Notes under the pieces: model-generated
Seen by the model: only the letters and a program-made list of their open reading frames with translations
Databases searched by the model: none
Told to the model about the DNA's origin: nothing
Program-made: the position numbers and the translations under genes
Shown here: piece after piece, positions 1 to 5,193 of the stretch
How the letters are laid out: each line of letters begins with the position of its first letter
Position numbering within the stretch: the stretch's first letter is position 1
DNA from: Oscillospiraceae bacterium
GTDB taxonomy: Bacteria; Bacillota; Clostridia; Oscillospirales; Ruminococcaceae
Assembly (NCBI GenBank): GCA_017544185.1
Contig: JAFYEQ010000120.1
Coordinates: 1 to 6,188, forward strand
Direction: 5' to 3'
Length of the DNA stretch: 6,188 nucleotides

Positions 1-660
1 ACTGTGGCTTCGGAGACCGAGTCCGTATCCTTCAAGGGCGGCGACTCCGGCACGTACACCATATGGGTGACTGCTGTGGTCGGCGGCAGCGAGACCGGAC
101 AGCAATACACGAGAGAGCTGGTATTCAGCGCAGCTCCCGCAAAGCCCACCACCATCATAAAGACTGCCTTCGGCGGACGCACCGTACAGCTCAACTGTGC
201 GGATGAGGATGCGGAGATATACTACAGCTTCGGCTCCTCTAAGATCACTACCGACTGTGCCCACGTCAAGGCAGGGGGGACCATATTCCTCAATGAGCCC
301 ATGACAGGCAACAAGGCCGCTATGTTCTTCAAGTCCTACAAGGACGGCAAGTGGTCGGTACTCGGCAAGTGGGGCGTGCTCAACGTCCAGATCGCCAAGC
401 CCATCATCACCCAGTCTGGCAAGAAGACCGAGAACAAGTTCAAGATCTACACCCAGACCAAGGACAGCTACATCGTATATACCCTCAACGGCACCATACC
501 TTCTATCGAGGAGGGCACACAGAAGCTGAAGGTGAAGAACGGCAGGATCATATGGGGCACCTCCGACATCATCGAGGTACCCAAGGGCAAGACCATAAAG
601 GCCATAGCTATCCGCAACGGCCTTGTTACCAGCGACATCATGGAGTATACCAACAAGTAG
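1..660 (+). CDS. Secreted/surface repeat protein with Fn3-associated (chitobiase C-terminal-like) modules, 3' end only
   Basis: The reading frame is open from the first base and ends at TAG 658-660, so this is the C-terminal 219 residues of a longer protein; the GTG at position 4 has no ribosome-binding site and is not taken as a start. Two consecutive modules of about 85 residues are visible after an N-terminal beta-sandwich-like stretch (GTYTIWVTAVVGG). Each module opens with a Lys-Pro pair (AKPTTI, AKPIIT) and has a central EIYYSF or YIVYTLNGTIPS strand. The second ends with VPKGKTIKAIAIRNG. This IYY-hnG-hP pattern is that of the Fn3-associated / CHB_HEX_C domain, which accompanies extracellular glycan-active or adhesive proteins. 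There is no sortase motif, dockerin or transmembrane anchor at the C-terminus (EYTNK), so attachment, if any, is upstream. Two cysteines lie in the first module (near residues 66 and 86). Enzymatic function cannot be told from this part. Confidence 0.75.
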   Translation, partial: TVASETESVSFKGGDSGTYTIWVTAVVGGSETGQQYTRELVFSAAPAKPTTIIKTAFGGRTVQLNCADEDAEIYYSFGSSKITTDCAHVKAGGTIFLNEPMTGNKAAMFFKSYKDGKWSVLGKWGVLNVQIAKPIITQSGKKTENKFKIYTQTKDSYIVYTLNGTIPSIEEGTQKLKVKNGRIIWGTSDIIEVPKGKTIKAIAIRNGLVTSDIMEYTNK

Positions 661-675
661 TTGACTTAAAGATAT

Positions 676-719
676 AAAACACATCTCCCTCGTCCGTATG
701 GGCGGGGGAGATATGTTTT
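676..719. terminator. Bidirectional terminator hairpin between convergent genes
   Basis: A long hairpin with arms 676-695 and 700-719 and loop GTAT (696-699). In the plus-strand transcript 19 of 20 positions can pair (two G-U, one C-A mismatch at 682/713). It lies 16 bp after the stop of the plus-strand gene and 27 bp beyond the stop of the minus-strand gene. On the minus strand the hairpin runs directly into TTTTATATCTTT, the better U-rich tail; on the plus strand the only T-run is the TTTT at the base of the stem. It most likely terminates both transcripts. Confidence 0.75.
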
Positions 720-745
720 GAGGGGGGATCGTATCTATGGAGGAA

Positions 746-2800
746 CTAACGTATATCAGTAGGAGGCGTACTACCCGGCTGCATCGTCTGCCCAGGCTGC
801 ATCGTCTGCCCAGGCTGCATCGTCTGCCCAGGCAGCATCGTCTGCCCAGGCATCCCGTCGGGACCTGCTACGCCGCTGCTGTTGTTCAGTGAGAAGCTGT
901 CGGAGATGTAGAAGTCACCGTCGTAGTCGATGCCTGCTTCACCGCCCATATTCGCGGAGCTGATGGAAGTCTGACCACCGATGAGGTATATGTCTCCGTT
1001 GGAGTCATAGCCGTCGCCGCCTGCGGTGATCTTTACAGTACCGCCTGTCTGGGATATGGTATACTTCATGGTATCGGAATATGTTTCATCGGAGTTGGCA
1101 GCGTTTATGCCATCATCGCTGGAGCGGACGGTGATATCGCCGCCCTTGATGGAAACTGCCGTTCCTTCAAGTCCCTCTTCGCTCTGGGATATGTTTATGA
1201 CAGGACCCGAGCCGTCGTCATTTCCAATGGTGAGTATGCGGTCTGCGTGTATCGCATCATCGCCCGCACTTATGTTCAGTGTCCCGTCAAGGATGGTCAC
1301 GTCATAGTTGCCGTTGATGCCGTCGTTGGCCGCGGTGATATCTACGGTCACATCGCCGCCTATTATGATGCTGGACTCATCGCCGCCCTTGATACCGTTC
1401 TTGGCATTGCCGTTGACAGTGAGAGTACCATCGCCTGTGATGAATGTGACTGCACCTGCCTTGACCTTGATGGCTGCGCCGTCAAAGGCGTCGGCTACGG
1501 CCTCGTCTGTGGATGTCTCGTTTGCGGGATCCTCATTGTCCGTAAGGGTCACGCTGCCGCTGATGACGATCTGCACCTCGGCGTTCTTGTTTATCGAAAG
1601 TGTCGCCCCTTCGGTGCTGATAAGATCAAGGTCGCTCAGTATGAGCACTACGCCCGTCGTACCCTTCTTGACGGTGATGGAGCCATCGGATGCAGAGCCT
1701 GTGATCACATATGTGCCCGATGCATCGATAGTGACGGTGCTGTTCTCGTCGGTCATGGTGTAGGAGGAGGCGTTCTCTGTATCTGCAGTGAGCGACATCG
1801 CGCTGTTGGTAACGGTCCCCTCGGGAACGGATGAGGGCTCATCTATGGTCGATACAGCCTCGCTGCTGTTCTGCGGGGCATCCATCATGCCCATGCCTGA
1901 CGGGTCAAAGTTGCCGGTCGGAGCAAAGCCACTTGACGGATCAGATCCGTCTGACGGATCAAAGTCGCCGGTAGGAGGCTGAGGCGGGAAGCCTATCATA
2001 TCGTCGTTCGCAGGAGTCGGTCCGTTCTCTGTGGGAGCAGTCTCTTCGGTATATGTCTGCGGGTATACGATGCTGTCCTTGGAGCTGTTGTCTCCCGCAA
2101 AGCTGCTAGGAGCAGGATCTGCGGAAGCTTTGCCGCTGCTCACGTCCTTACCGGATGTAGCATCGGAGGATGCAGTCGAGACCTTGGAGCCCGTCGTATC
2201 GGCGTAGGAGGATGTATCTGCAGGTGCTGATGAAGTATCGGATGAGGATGCGGACACATTCGCTATGGTCGAGCTGTTGTCGTCTATGAGTATGAGCTTG
2301 CCGCCATTAGTGGTCACCTTTGTGGTATAGCTCACTGTCCTTTTTCCTGCGACCTTTACGGTGCCGCCGTCCATGGTGAGCGTATCGGCGTCAAAGCCAT
2401 ACCTGTCGGTGTACACGGTGAACGCCCCCGACTTTACGGTGATGTCTTCACCGATCAAGACGCCCTTATGCTTACCGTTATTTCCGCGTATGGTATTTTT
2501 GCCCCTGGCCTTGATGATCAGGTTCCCCTTCGGCTTGATGATGGCAGGGGAGCTGCCGCCGTCAAGGGATATACCGTCAAATATGAGCGTCACTTCGTCC
2601 GAGGTGTCTATGAGCAGTGTACCGCTCATACTTCCTGTGAGGGTGTACGTGCCGCCCTCGGTGATGACCATACGGCCTTCGTTTGTCGATACAGCTGTCG
2701 CAGTTCCTGCGGTCTGTGCTGCAAATGTAACGGGTGCTGCCGATAAAGTCATGCATACAGCCATCATCACTGCGACAGCGGATACAGATCTGTTTCTCAT
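746..2800 (-). CDS. Secreted carbohydrate-binding beta-helix protein (Cthe_2159 family)
   Basis: A 684-residue protein. The start at 2800 is chosen because AAAGGA lies 10 nt upstream and the product then opens with a signal peptide (residues 1-28, cleavage after TFAA). An ATG at 2833 lacks a ribosome-binding site. Residues about 39-175 form a first, divergent repeat-rich module (GTYTLTGSMSGTLLID onward). Residues 176-345 are a Ser/Thr/Asp/Pro-rich linker with a duplicated PTGDFDPS/PTGNFDPS segment. Residues about 346-645 are a full Cthe_2159-type (PF14262-like) module with typical turns: GIKGGDES, ITAANDGING, SAGDDAIHAD, SEEGLEG, SSDDGINA, GGDGYDSNG, GIDYDGD. The founding member from Clostridium thermocellum is a calcium-containing parallel beta-helix that binds cellulose and pectic polymers. 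The acidic DDGI/DDAI turns suggest calcium binding here too, while the first module lacks them. The tail (650-684) is a PGQTMQ repeat. It is probably cotranscribed with the upstream gene. Ligand and anchoring are unknown; no dockerin, LPXTG or SLH domain is visible. Confidence 0.85.
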   Translation of the reverse strand: MRNRSVSAVAVMMAVCMTLSAAPVTFAAQTAGTATAVSTNEGRMVITEGGTYTLTGSMSGTLLIDTSDEVTLIFDGISLDGGSSPAIIKPKGNLIIKARGKNTIRGNNGKHKGVLIGEDITVKSGAFTVYTDRYGFDADTLTMDGGTVKVAGKRTVSYTTKVTTNGGKLILIDDNSSTIANVSASSSDTSSAPADTSSYADTTGSKVSTASSDATSGKDVSSGKASADPAPSSFAGDNSSKDSIVYPQTYTEETAPTENGPTPANDDMIGFPPQPPTGDFDPSDGSDPSSGFAPTGNFDPSGMGMMDAPQNSSEAVSTIDEPSSVPEGTVTNSAMSLTADTENASSYTMTDENSTVTIDASGTYVITGSASDGSITVKKGTTGVVLILSDLDLISTEGATLSINKNAEVQIVISGSVTLTDNEDPANETSTDEAVADAFDGAAIKVKAGAVTFITGDGTLTVNGNAKNGIKGGDESSIIIGGDVTVDITAANDGINGNYDVTILDGTLNISAGDDAIHADRILTIGNDDGSGPVINISQSEEGLEGTAVSIKGGDITVRSSDDGINAANSDETYSDTMKYTISQTGGTVKITAGGDGYDSNGDIYLIGGQTSISSANMGGEAGIDYDGDFYISDSFSLNNSSGVAGPDGMPGQTMLPGQTMQPGQTMQPGQTMQPGSTPPTDIR
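779..850. repeat. Four tandem 18-bp repeats encoding PGQTMQ
   Basis: Four contiguous 18-bp units (779-796, 797-814, 815-832, 833-850), the first three identical on the plus strand (CTGCATCGTCTGCCCAGG) and the fourth differing by one base. They are in frame and encode the C-terminal PGQTMQ/PGQTML repeats of the beta-helix protein. Such in-frame minisatellites can change copy number by slippage without breaking the frame. Confidence 0.95.
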
Positions 2801-2807
2801 GGTGTTA

Positions 2808-2817
2808 TCGTCCTTTC
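2808..2817 (-). promoter_or_regulatory. Ribosome-binding site that sets the start of the beta-helix gene
   Basis: On the minus strand GAAAGGACGA, with AAAGGA ending 10 nt before ATG 2800. The same 10 bases precede the upstream gene, which supports both start choices and argues against the ATG at 2833. Confidence 0.75.
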
Positions 2818-2851
2818 GTAGGCATATTGTCATTACTGTAGTCGGAGCAGC

Positions 2852-3538
2852 TCATGAGGAGCTCTTGGTAGTCTTGGCCTTATCGGTCTTAGTGGTCTCG
2901 TCGGTCTTGGTCTTGTCCTTGCCGAACTTGCCGGGCTTGCCGTGGCCGCCGGGCATATCAGCGCCGATCCTGATCTCCTTCAGGGTGTCGCCGTCGTATA
3001 CCAGAGTTATGATGTCGTCCTTCTTGATGTCGGATACCTTAGCGGCCTTGCCGTCCTTGGTGATGGTGACGCCGTCGGTCTTTATGGTGACGCTCTTGGC
3101 GTTCTTCTCGTCGAAGGAGAACATAGCGCCTGCACCGTCCTTGCCGTCCTTGTCGTTCTTGCCGTCAAATGCAGGCATACCCTCGGGCATCTTGCCATCT
3201 TTGCCGCCGAAGGGAGGCATACCCTGAGGCATACCCTCGGGAGCGGTCTTGTCGGTCTTGGTGCTGTCTGACTTAGTACTGTCGGACTTGGTCTTGTCAG
3301 AAGGCTTGCCGGCAGGCCTTGTGGGCATATCTACAACAGATACGGTGATGGACTTGTCCTTCACAGCTGTCACCTTGCCGAGCTTGATGGTCTCGGTCTT
3401 CTTCGTCTTGTCCTTGACGGTATCGGTCTTGGAAGCGGAGGTGGTGGTCTCGGCTGCATATGCTCCAACAGGGAGCGCAGCGGCCATGGATGCAGCTATG
3501 AGAGCAGCTGCAGCGATCTTAGATACGGTGTTTTTCAT
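2852..3538 (-). CDS. Small secreted protein with DUF5666-like beta domain split by a Gly/Met/Pro-rich insert
   Basis: A 228-residue protein of unknown function. The start at 3538 is chosen because AAAGGA lies 8 nt upstream and the product begins with a classic signal peptide (MKNTVSK, alanine-rich core, cleavage near AYA at residue 28). The frame upstream to 3673 is promoter DNA. After a Thr/Lys/Asp-rich spacer, residues 52-70 (KLGKVTAVKDKSITVSVVD) form a beta-strand pair. Residues 71-138 are a low-complexity insert with KSDSTK repeats and PEGMPQGMPPF/PEGMPAFDG repeats. Residues 139-192 resume the fold (AKSVTIKTDGVTIT, then SDIKKDDIITLVYDGD). The pattern 'GkVtavkdksItv ... vtItkdg...dlkkgDiItl' resembles the DUF5666-type small beta domain; this is recognition by pattern only. 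The C-terminus is Lys/Thr/Asp-rich. It ends 51 bp before the beta-helix gene with no terminator between, so the two are probably an operon. The pairing suggests a surface or matrix role, which is inference. Confidence 0.7.
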   Translation of the reverse strand: MKNTVSKIAAAALIAASMAAALPVGAYAAETTTSASKTDTVKDKTKKTETIKLGKVTAVKDKSITVSVVDMPTRPAGKPSDKTKSDSTKSDSTKTDKTAPEGMPQGMPPFGGKDGKMPEGMPAFDGKNDKDGKDGAGAMFSFDEKNAKSVTIKTDGVTITKDGKAAKVSDIKKDDIITLVYDGDTLKEIRIGADMPGGHGKPGKFGKDKTKTDETTKTDKAKTTKSSS

Positions 3539-3543
3539 ATGGG

Positions 3544-3553
3544 TCGTCCTTTC
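3544..3553 (-). promoter_or_regulatory. Ribosome-binding site that sets the start of the small secreted gene
   Basis: GAAAGGACGA on the minus strand, 8 nt from AAAGGA to ATG 3538. It is identical over 10 bases to the site of the downstream gene. Confidence 0.75.
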
Positions 3554-3588
3554 ATTTGATATAGACTGTGTTTTTGCTATGGTCATAT

Positions 3589-3618
3589 GATATACCATTA
3601 CCCTTAAATTTATCTGAA
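3589..3618 (-). promoter_or_regulatory. Possible promoter of the secreted-protein operon
   Basis: On the minus strand there is an extended -10 TGG+TATATC (3597-3589). A weak -35 TTCAGA (3618-3613, 4 of 6 to consensus) lies 18 bp upstream, and a start would fall near 3582, giving a leader of about 45 nt. The TGG-TAT arrangement is like that of the two plus-strand promoters in this window. The -35 is poor, so the call is tentative. Confidence 0.35.
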
Positions 3619-3632
3619 AGTATCGAAAAAAC

Positions 3633-3661
3633 TTGAAAATTTTTTCGGATCGTGGTAGAAT
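3633..3661 (+). promoter_or_regulatory. Sigma-A promoter of azlCD
   Basis: TTGAAA (3633-3638), a 17-bp spacer, and TAGAAT (3656-3661) with an extended -10 TGG directly upstream. Transcription should start near 3668. Ten bases (GATCGTGGTA) around the extended -10 are identical to the tRNA promoter at 4983-5011. It faces away from the minus-strand operon, so the two promoters share a short divergent region. Confidence 0.75.
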
Positions 3662-3667
3662 AGGTAT

Positions 3668-3795
3668 TGTCACAGCCTTTGGAGCTTAGGGAAACACCGG
3701 ATGATACAGGGACTACGGGATCGGCGCCGAAAAAAACGGAAGGCTGTATTTATCCGGCGATCCCTTAGATAAATGATACAGGAGCGGAGCTTACC
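3668..3795 (+). ncRNA. Candidate cis-regulatory leader RNA of azlCD (family not recognised)
   Basis: About 128 nt between the predicted start of transcription and azlC. Visible pairings are mutually exclusive. ACAGCCTT (3672-3679) pairs with AAGGCTGT (3740-3747). GGGATCG (3717-3723) pairs with CGATCCC (3758-3764), crossing the first. CCGGAT (3697-3702) pairs with ATCCGG (3752-3757). CTTAGGGA (3685-3692) pairs 7 of 8 with TCCCTTAG (3761-3768). The 10-mer ATGATACAGG occurs at 3701-3710 and 3773-3782; the second copy runs into the Shine-Dalgarno bases, and its ATACAG can pair with CTGTAT at 3744-3749, which the first stem would occupy. This could gate azlC translation. No intrinsic-terminator U-run is present, so control, if any, would be at translation. 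I do not recognise a known riboswitch or T-box in it. Confidence 0.4.
3701..3772 (+). CDS. Possible Arg-rich leader peptide upstream of azlC
   Basis: ATG 3701 to TAA 3770-3772 gives 23 codons, beginning MIQGLRDRRRKKRK and containing 8 Arg and 3 Lys. AGGGA (3688-3692) is 8 nt upstream, a plausible ribosome-binding site. Its stop is followed at once by a second ATG (3773) opening an 8-codon frame (MIQERSLP) whose TGA overlaps the azlC start as ATGA. This could be translational coupling or ribosome-stalling control, but an ORF this short can arise by chance, and the arginine content does not match the expected branched-chain amino acid signal. Confidence 0.25.
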   Translation: MIQGLRDRRRKKRKAVFIRRSLR

Positions 3796-4485
3796 ATGAG
3801 CAAACGTTTCATAAAAGGGATGGAGCACGGCATCCCCATAGCGCTCGGCTATTTCTCCGTGTCGTTCAGCTTCGGCATACTCGCGGTGAGAGCGGGGCTG
3901 AGCGTGTTCGAGGCGGCGATGATCTCTCTTACCTGCCTGACCTCTGCGGGACAGGCGGCTGGAGTGGACGTGATCGCATCGGGCGGGCCCATCATCGAGA
4001 TGATCCTCGTGCAGCTGGTGATCAATATACGCTACTCGCTTATGGCCATATCCCTGTCACAGAAGGCGGACGAGACCTTCACCTTGCCTCACAGGCTGGT
4101 GCTGTCCCACTGCATCACCGATGAGATATTCGCGGTATGCTACGCTCAGCCCGACAAGCTGGTGCCCCAGTATATGTACGGCTGTGCGCTGGTATCCGTG
4201 GCGGGATGGGTCGGCGGTACGGTGCTGGGCGCTGCCATGGGCGAGATACTGCCCGCATCCGTCACGGCGGCACTGGGGATAATGCTGTACGGCATGTTCG
4301 TCGCAATAATAGTGCCTCCGTCCAAGAAGGGGCGCGACGTGCTGTTCACGGTGGTGGCTGCGGCAGTGCTGAACATATTTATACGCATGATACCCGTGAT
4401 ATCGTCGAGCCTTTCGGTGATCATAAGCGCGGTGATCGCGGCATCGGCTGCGGCGCTGATATTCAAGGGAGGTGAGGAAGAGTGA
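3796..4485 (+). CDS. azlC: AzlC family branched-chain amino acid exporter, large subunit
   Basis: 229 residues, normal for the family. AzlC with AzlD forms a cytoplasmic-membrane exporter of leucine, isoleucine and valine (azlCD of Bacillus, brnFE of Corynebacterium), known from resistance to 4-azaleucine. Family marks are visible: GIPIALGY (12-19), SFSFGILA (23-30) before GLS (34-36), SAGQ (50-53) in place of the usual FAGSSQ-type segment, NIRY (77-80) followed by LMAISLSQK, and HCITDEIFAV (105-114). Hydrophobic segments run through the rest, with two near the end (about 183-200 and 206-223). GGAG at 3781-3784 and again at 3786-3789 supplies the ribosome-binding site for ATG 3796. The gene overlaps azlD by 4 bp. 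The long structured leader suggests post-transcriptional control. Substrate is inferred from the family. Confidence 0.9.
   Translation: MSKRFIKGMEHGIPIALGYFSVSFSFGILAVRAGLSVFEAAMISLTCLTSAGQAAGVDVIASGGPIIEMILVQLVINIRYSLMAISLSQKADETFTLPHRLVLSHCITDEIFAVCYAQPDKLVPQYMYGCALVSVAGWVGGTVLGAAMGEILPASVTAALGIMLYGMFVAIIVPPSKKGRDVLFTVVAAAVLNIFIRMIPVISSSLSVIISAVIAASAAALIFKGGEEE
4468..4475 (+). promoter_or_regulatory. Strong ribosome-binding site of azlD inside azlC
   Basis: GGAGGTGA, a near-full anti-16S match, 6 nt before GTG 4482. It decides in favour of the GTG start and lies within the last codons of azlC. Confidence 0.85.
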
Positions 4486-4781
4486 TACTGTACATAGCTG
4501 TTATGGCAGGGGTGACATACCTTATCAGAGCCATACCCTTCACGGCGTTCAGAAAGAAGATACGCTCTGCCTTCGTCAGACGTTTCCTGGGGTACGTGCC
4601 CTATGGCGTGCTCAGTGCCATGACCTTCCCCGCCATGGTGACCAGCACGGGGAATACTGCTGCGGGAGCGGCGGGGACTGTAGCTGCGGTCATACTCGCA
4701 TGGCTGGAGCTGCCCCTAATAGTGGTGGCGCTGGCTGCCTCCGCGGTATCCTTCGTGGTGCAGATGATATTCCCTGCGTGA
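4482..4781 (+). CDS. azlD: AzlD family branched-chain amino acid exporter, small subunit
   Basis: 99 residues starting at GTG 4482, which overlaps the azlC stop as GTGA; this implies translational coupling and a fixed subunit ratio. The N-terminal pattern TYLIRAIPF (12-20), followed by a basic stretch (FRKKIRSAFVRRF) and YVPYGVLSAMTFP (38-50), is typical of AzlD. Three to four hydrophobic segments are present: about 2-20, 36-52, 60-76 and 78-97. It is the obligate partner of AzlC in the exporter. Length is normal for the family, and nothing is missing. Confidence 0.9.
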   Translation: MILYIAVMAGVTYLIRAIPFTAFRKKIRSAFVRRFLGYVPYGVLSAMTFPAMVTSTGNTAAGAAGTVAAVILAWLELPLIVVALAASAVSFVVQMIFPA

Positions 4782-4790
4782 GGGATCTGC

Positions 4791-4807
4791 GTGATCATTT
4801 TCTCTAT
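4791..4807. repeat. 17-bp direct repeat, copy A
   Basis: GTGATCATTTTCTCTAT, identical to 4957-4973. GGATCTGC precedes it directly (4783-4790). In copy B the same octamer (4935-4942) is separated from the 17-mer by 14 bases. Confidence 0.8.
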
Positions 4808-4822
4808 GGAAACACTGGATAA

Positions 4823-4858
4823 GTATGTCTTCCCCGCCGTAAGGCGGGGAAGACATAC
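4823..4858. terminator. Perfect 16-bp hairpin after azlD, probable transcription end or mRNA 3' stabiliser
   Basis: Arms 4823-4838 and 4843-4858 are perfectly complementary around a GTAA (GNRA) tetraloop. It lies 41 bp after the azlD stop. Neither side carries a T-run (GGAAAAAT on the plus strand), so it is not a textbook intrinsic terminator, although stem strength and position fit the end of the azlCD transcript. Its CCCCGCC-GTAA-GGCGGGG core resembles that of the hairpin at 676-719. Confidence 0.55.
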
Positions 4859-4897
4859 GGAAAAATACACAAAAAGCGGTAATATGATATAGTGGTA

Positions 4898-4952
4898 AAT
4901 TCTCAAAGTAGATCCTATACTAAATTCCATTGTAGGATCTGCTTTGGGAATT
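4898..4952 (+). other. 20-bp inverted repeat, likely an RNA hairpin, function unknown
   Basis: Arms 4898-4917 and 4933-4952 with a 15-nt loop. Eighteen of 20 positions are complementary as DNA, and the other two (T4903/G4947 and T4909/G4941) are G-U pairs in a plus-strand RNA but A-C mismatches in a minus-strand RNA. That bias points to a plus-strand transcript. No T-run follows. It could be part of a small RNA, a processing site or a small mobile palindrome. Confidence 0.6.
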
Positions 4953-4956
4953 CAGG

Positions 4957-4973
4957 GTGATCATTTTCTCTAT
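4957..4973. repeat. 17-bp direct repeat, copy B
   Basis: Identical to copy A at 4791-4807, 166 bp away. It lies between the hairpin at 4898-4952 and the -35 box of the tRNA promoter. Confidence 0.8.
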
Positions 4974-4982
4974 AAAAAATGC

Positions 4983-5011
4983 TTGACATTTGGGAATGAT
5001 CGTGGTATAAT
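4983..5011 (+). promoter_or_regulatory. Consensus promoter of the tRNA-Thr gene
   Basis: TTGACA (4983-4988), exactly 17 bp, and TATAAT (5006-5011) with the extended -10 TGG just before it. All 12 hexamer bases match consensus. Start of transcription is expected near 5018, where a short hairpin (5018-5025 with 5030-5037, two G-U pairs) fills the 22-nt leader before the mature tRNA. Confidence 0.9.
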
Positions 5012-5039
5012 ATTATAGTCGGTGCGATGGTGCCGACGT

Positions 5040-5115
5040 GCTGGCATAGCTCAGTTGGTAGAGCAGCGCATTCGTAATGCGCAGGCCGCAGGTTCGAGTC
5101 CCGTTGCCAGCTCCA
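5040..5115 (+). tRNA. tRNA-Thr(CGT) with encoded CCA
   Basis: 76 nt. Acceptor stem GCTGGCA (5040-5046) pairs with TGCCAGC (5105-5111), discriminator T 5112, CCA 5113-5115. The anticodon stem GCGCA/TGCGC encloses TTCGTAA, anticodon CGT at 5073-5075, reading ACG threonine codons. The T-loop is TTCGAGT. The T-stem (5088-5092 with 5100-5104) has one A-C mismatch (A5090/C5102) and one G-U pair. It is the likely integration site for the phage DNA that follows. Confidence 0.95.
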
Positions 5116-5121
5116 CTGAAA

Positions 5122-5167
5122 AACCGCATGGAATAGCCGTTCAAAGCTGTTTCATGCGGTTCTTTTT
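5122..5167 (+). terminator. Intrinsic terminator of the tRNA-Thr transcript
   Basis: Stem 5122-5137 with 5146-5161, 16 pairs including two G-U pairs, 8-nt loop, followed by CTTTTT. It lies 6 nt after the CCA end. Confidence 0.85.
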
Positions 5168-5193
5168 ATGCCTTTATGTTGGATAAAAAGGGT

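Noticed and set aside
1247..1834. 195-codon plus-strand frame opposite the beta-helix gene
   Set aside because: It is an antisense shadow of a repetitive Gly/Asp-rich coding region, with no ribosome-binding site and no recognisable protein pattern.
1935..1960. GACGGATC-A-GATCCGTC inverted repeat as an operator
   Set aside because: It lies inside the coding linker and is explained by repeated Asp-Pro-Ser-Asp-Gly-Ser codons.
2801..2833. Upstream ATG of the beta-helix gene at 2833
   Set aside because: It has no ribosome-binding site, and it would put 11 charged residues before an otherwise normal signal peptide; AAAGGA fits ATG 2800.
2361..3227. 288-codon plus-strand frame spanning both secreted genes
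   Set aside because: It covers two convincing minus-strand genes with signal peptides and ribosome-binding sites, and its sequence is hydrophobic shadow composition.
3539..3673. N-terminal extension of the small secreted protein to 3673
   Set aside because: It contains the ribosome-binding site and probable promoter, and would bury the signal peptide.
3668..3795. T-box leader before azlC
   Set aside because: No AGGGTGGNACCGCG-type antiterminator sequence or intrinsic terminator is visible.
4883..4901. Promoter upstream of the 4898-4952 hairpin (TATGAT or TGG+TAAATT)
   Set aside because: There is no acceptable -35 at the right distance, and a start would fall inside the hairpin arm.
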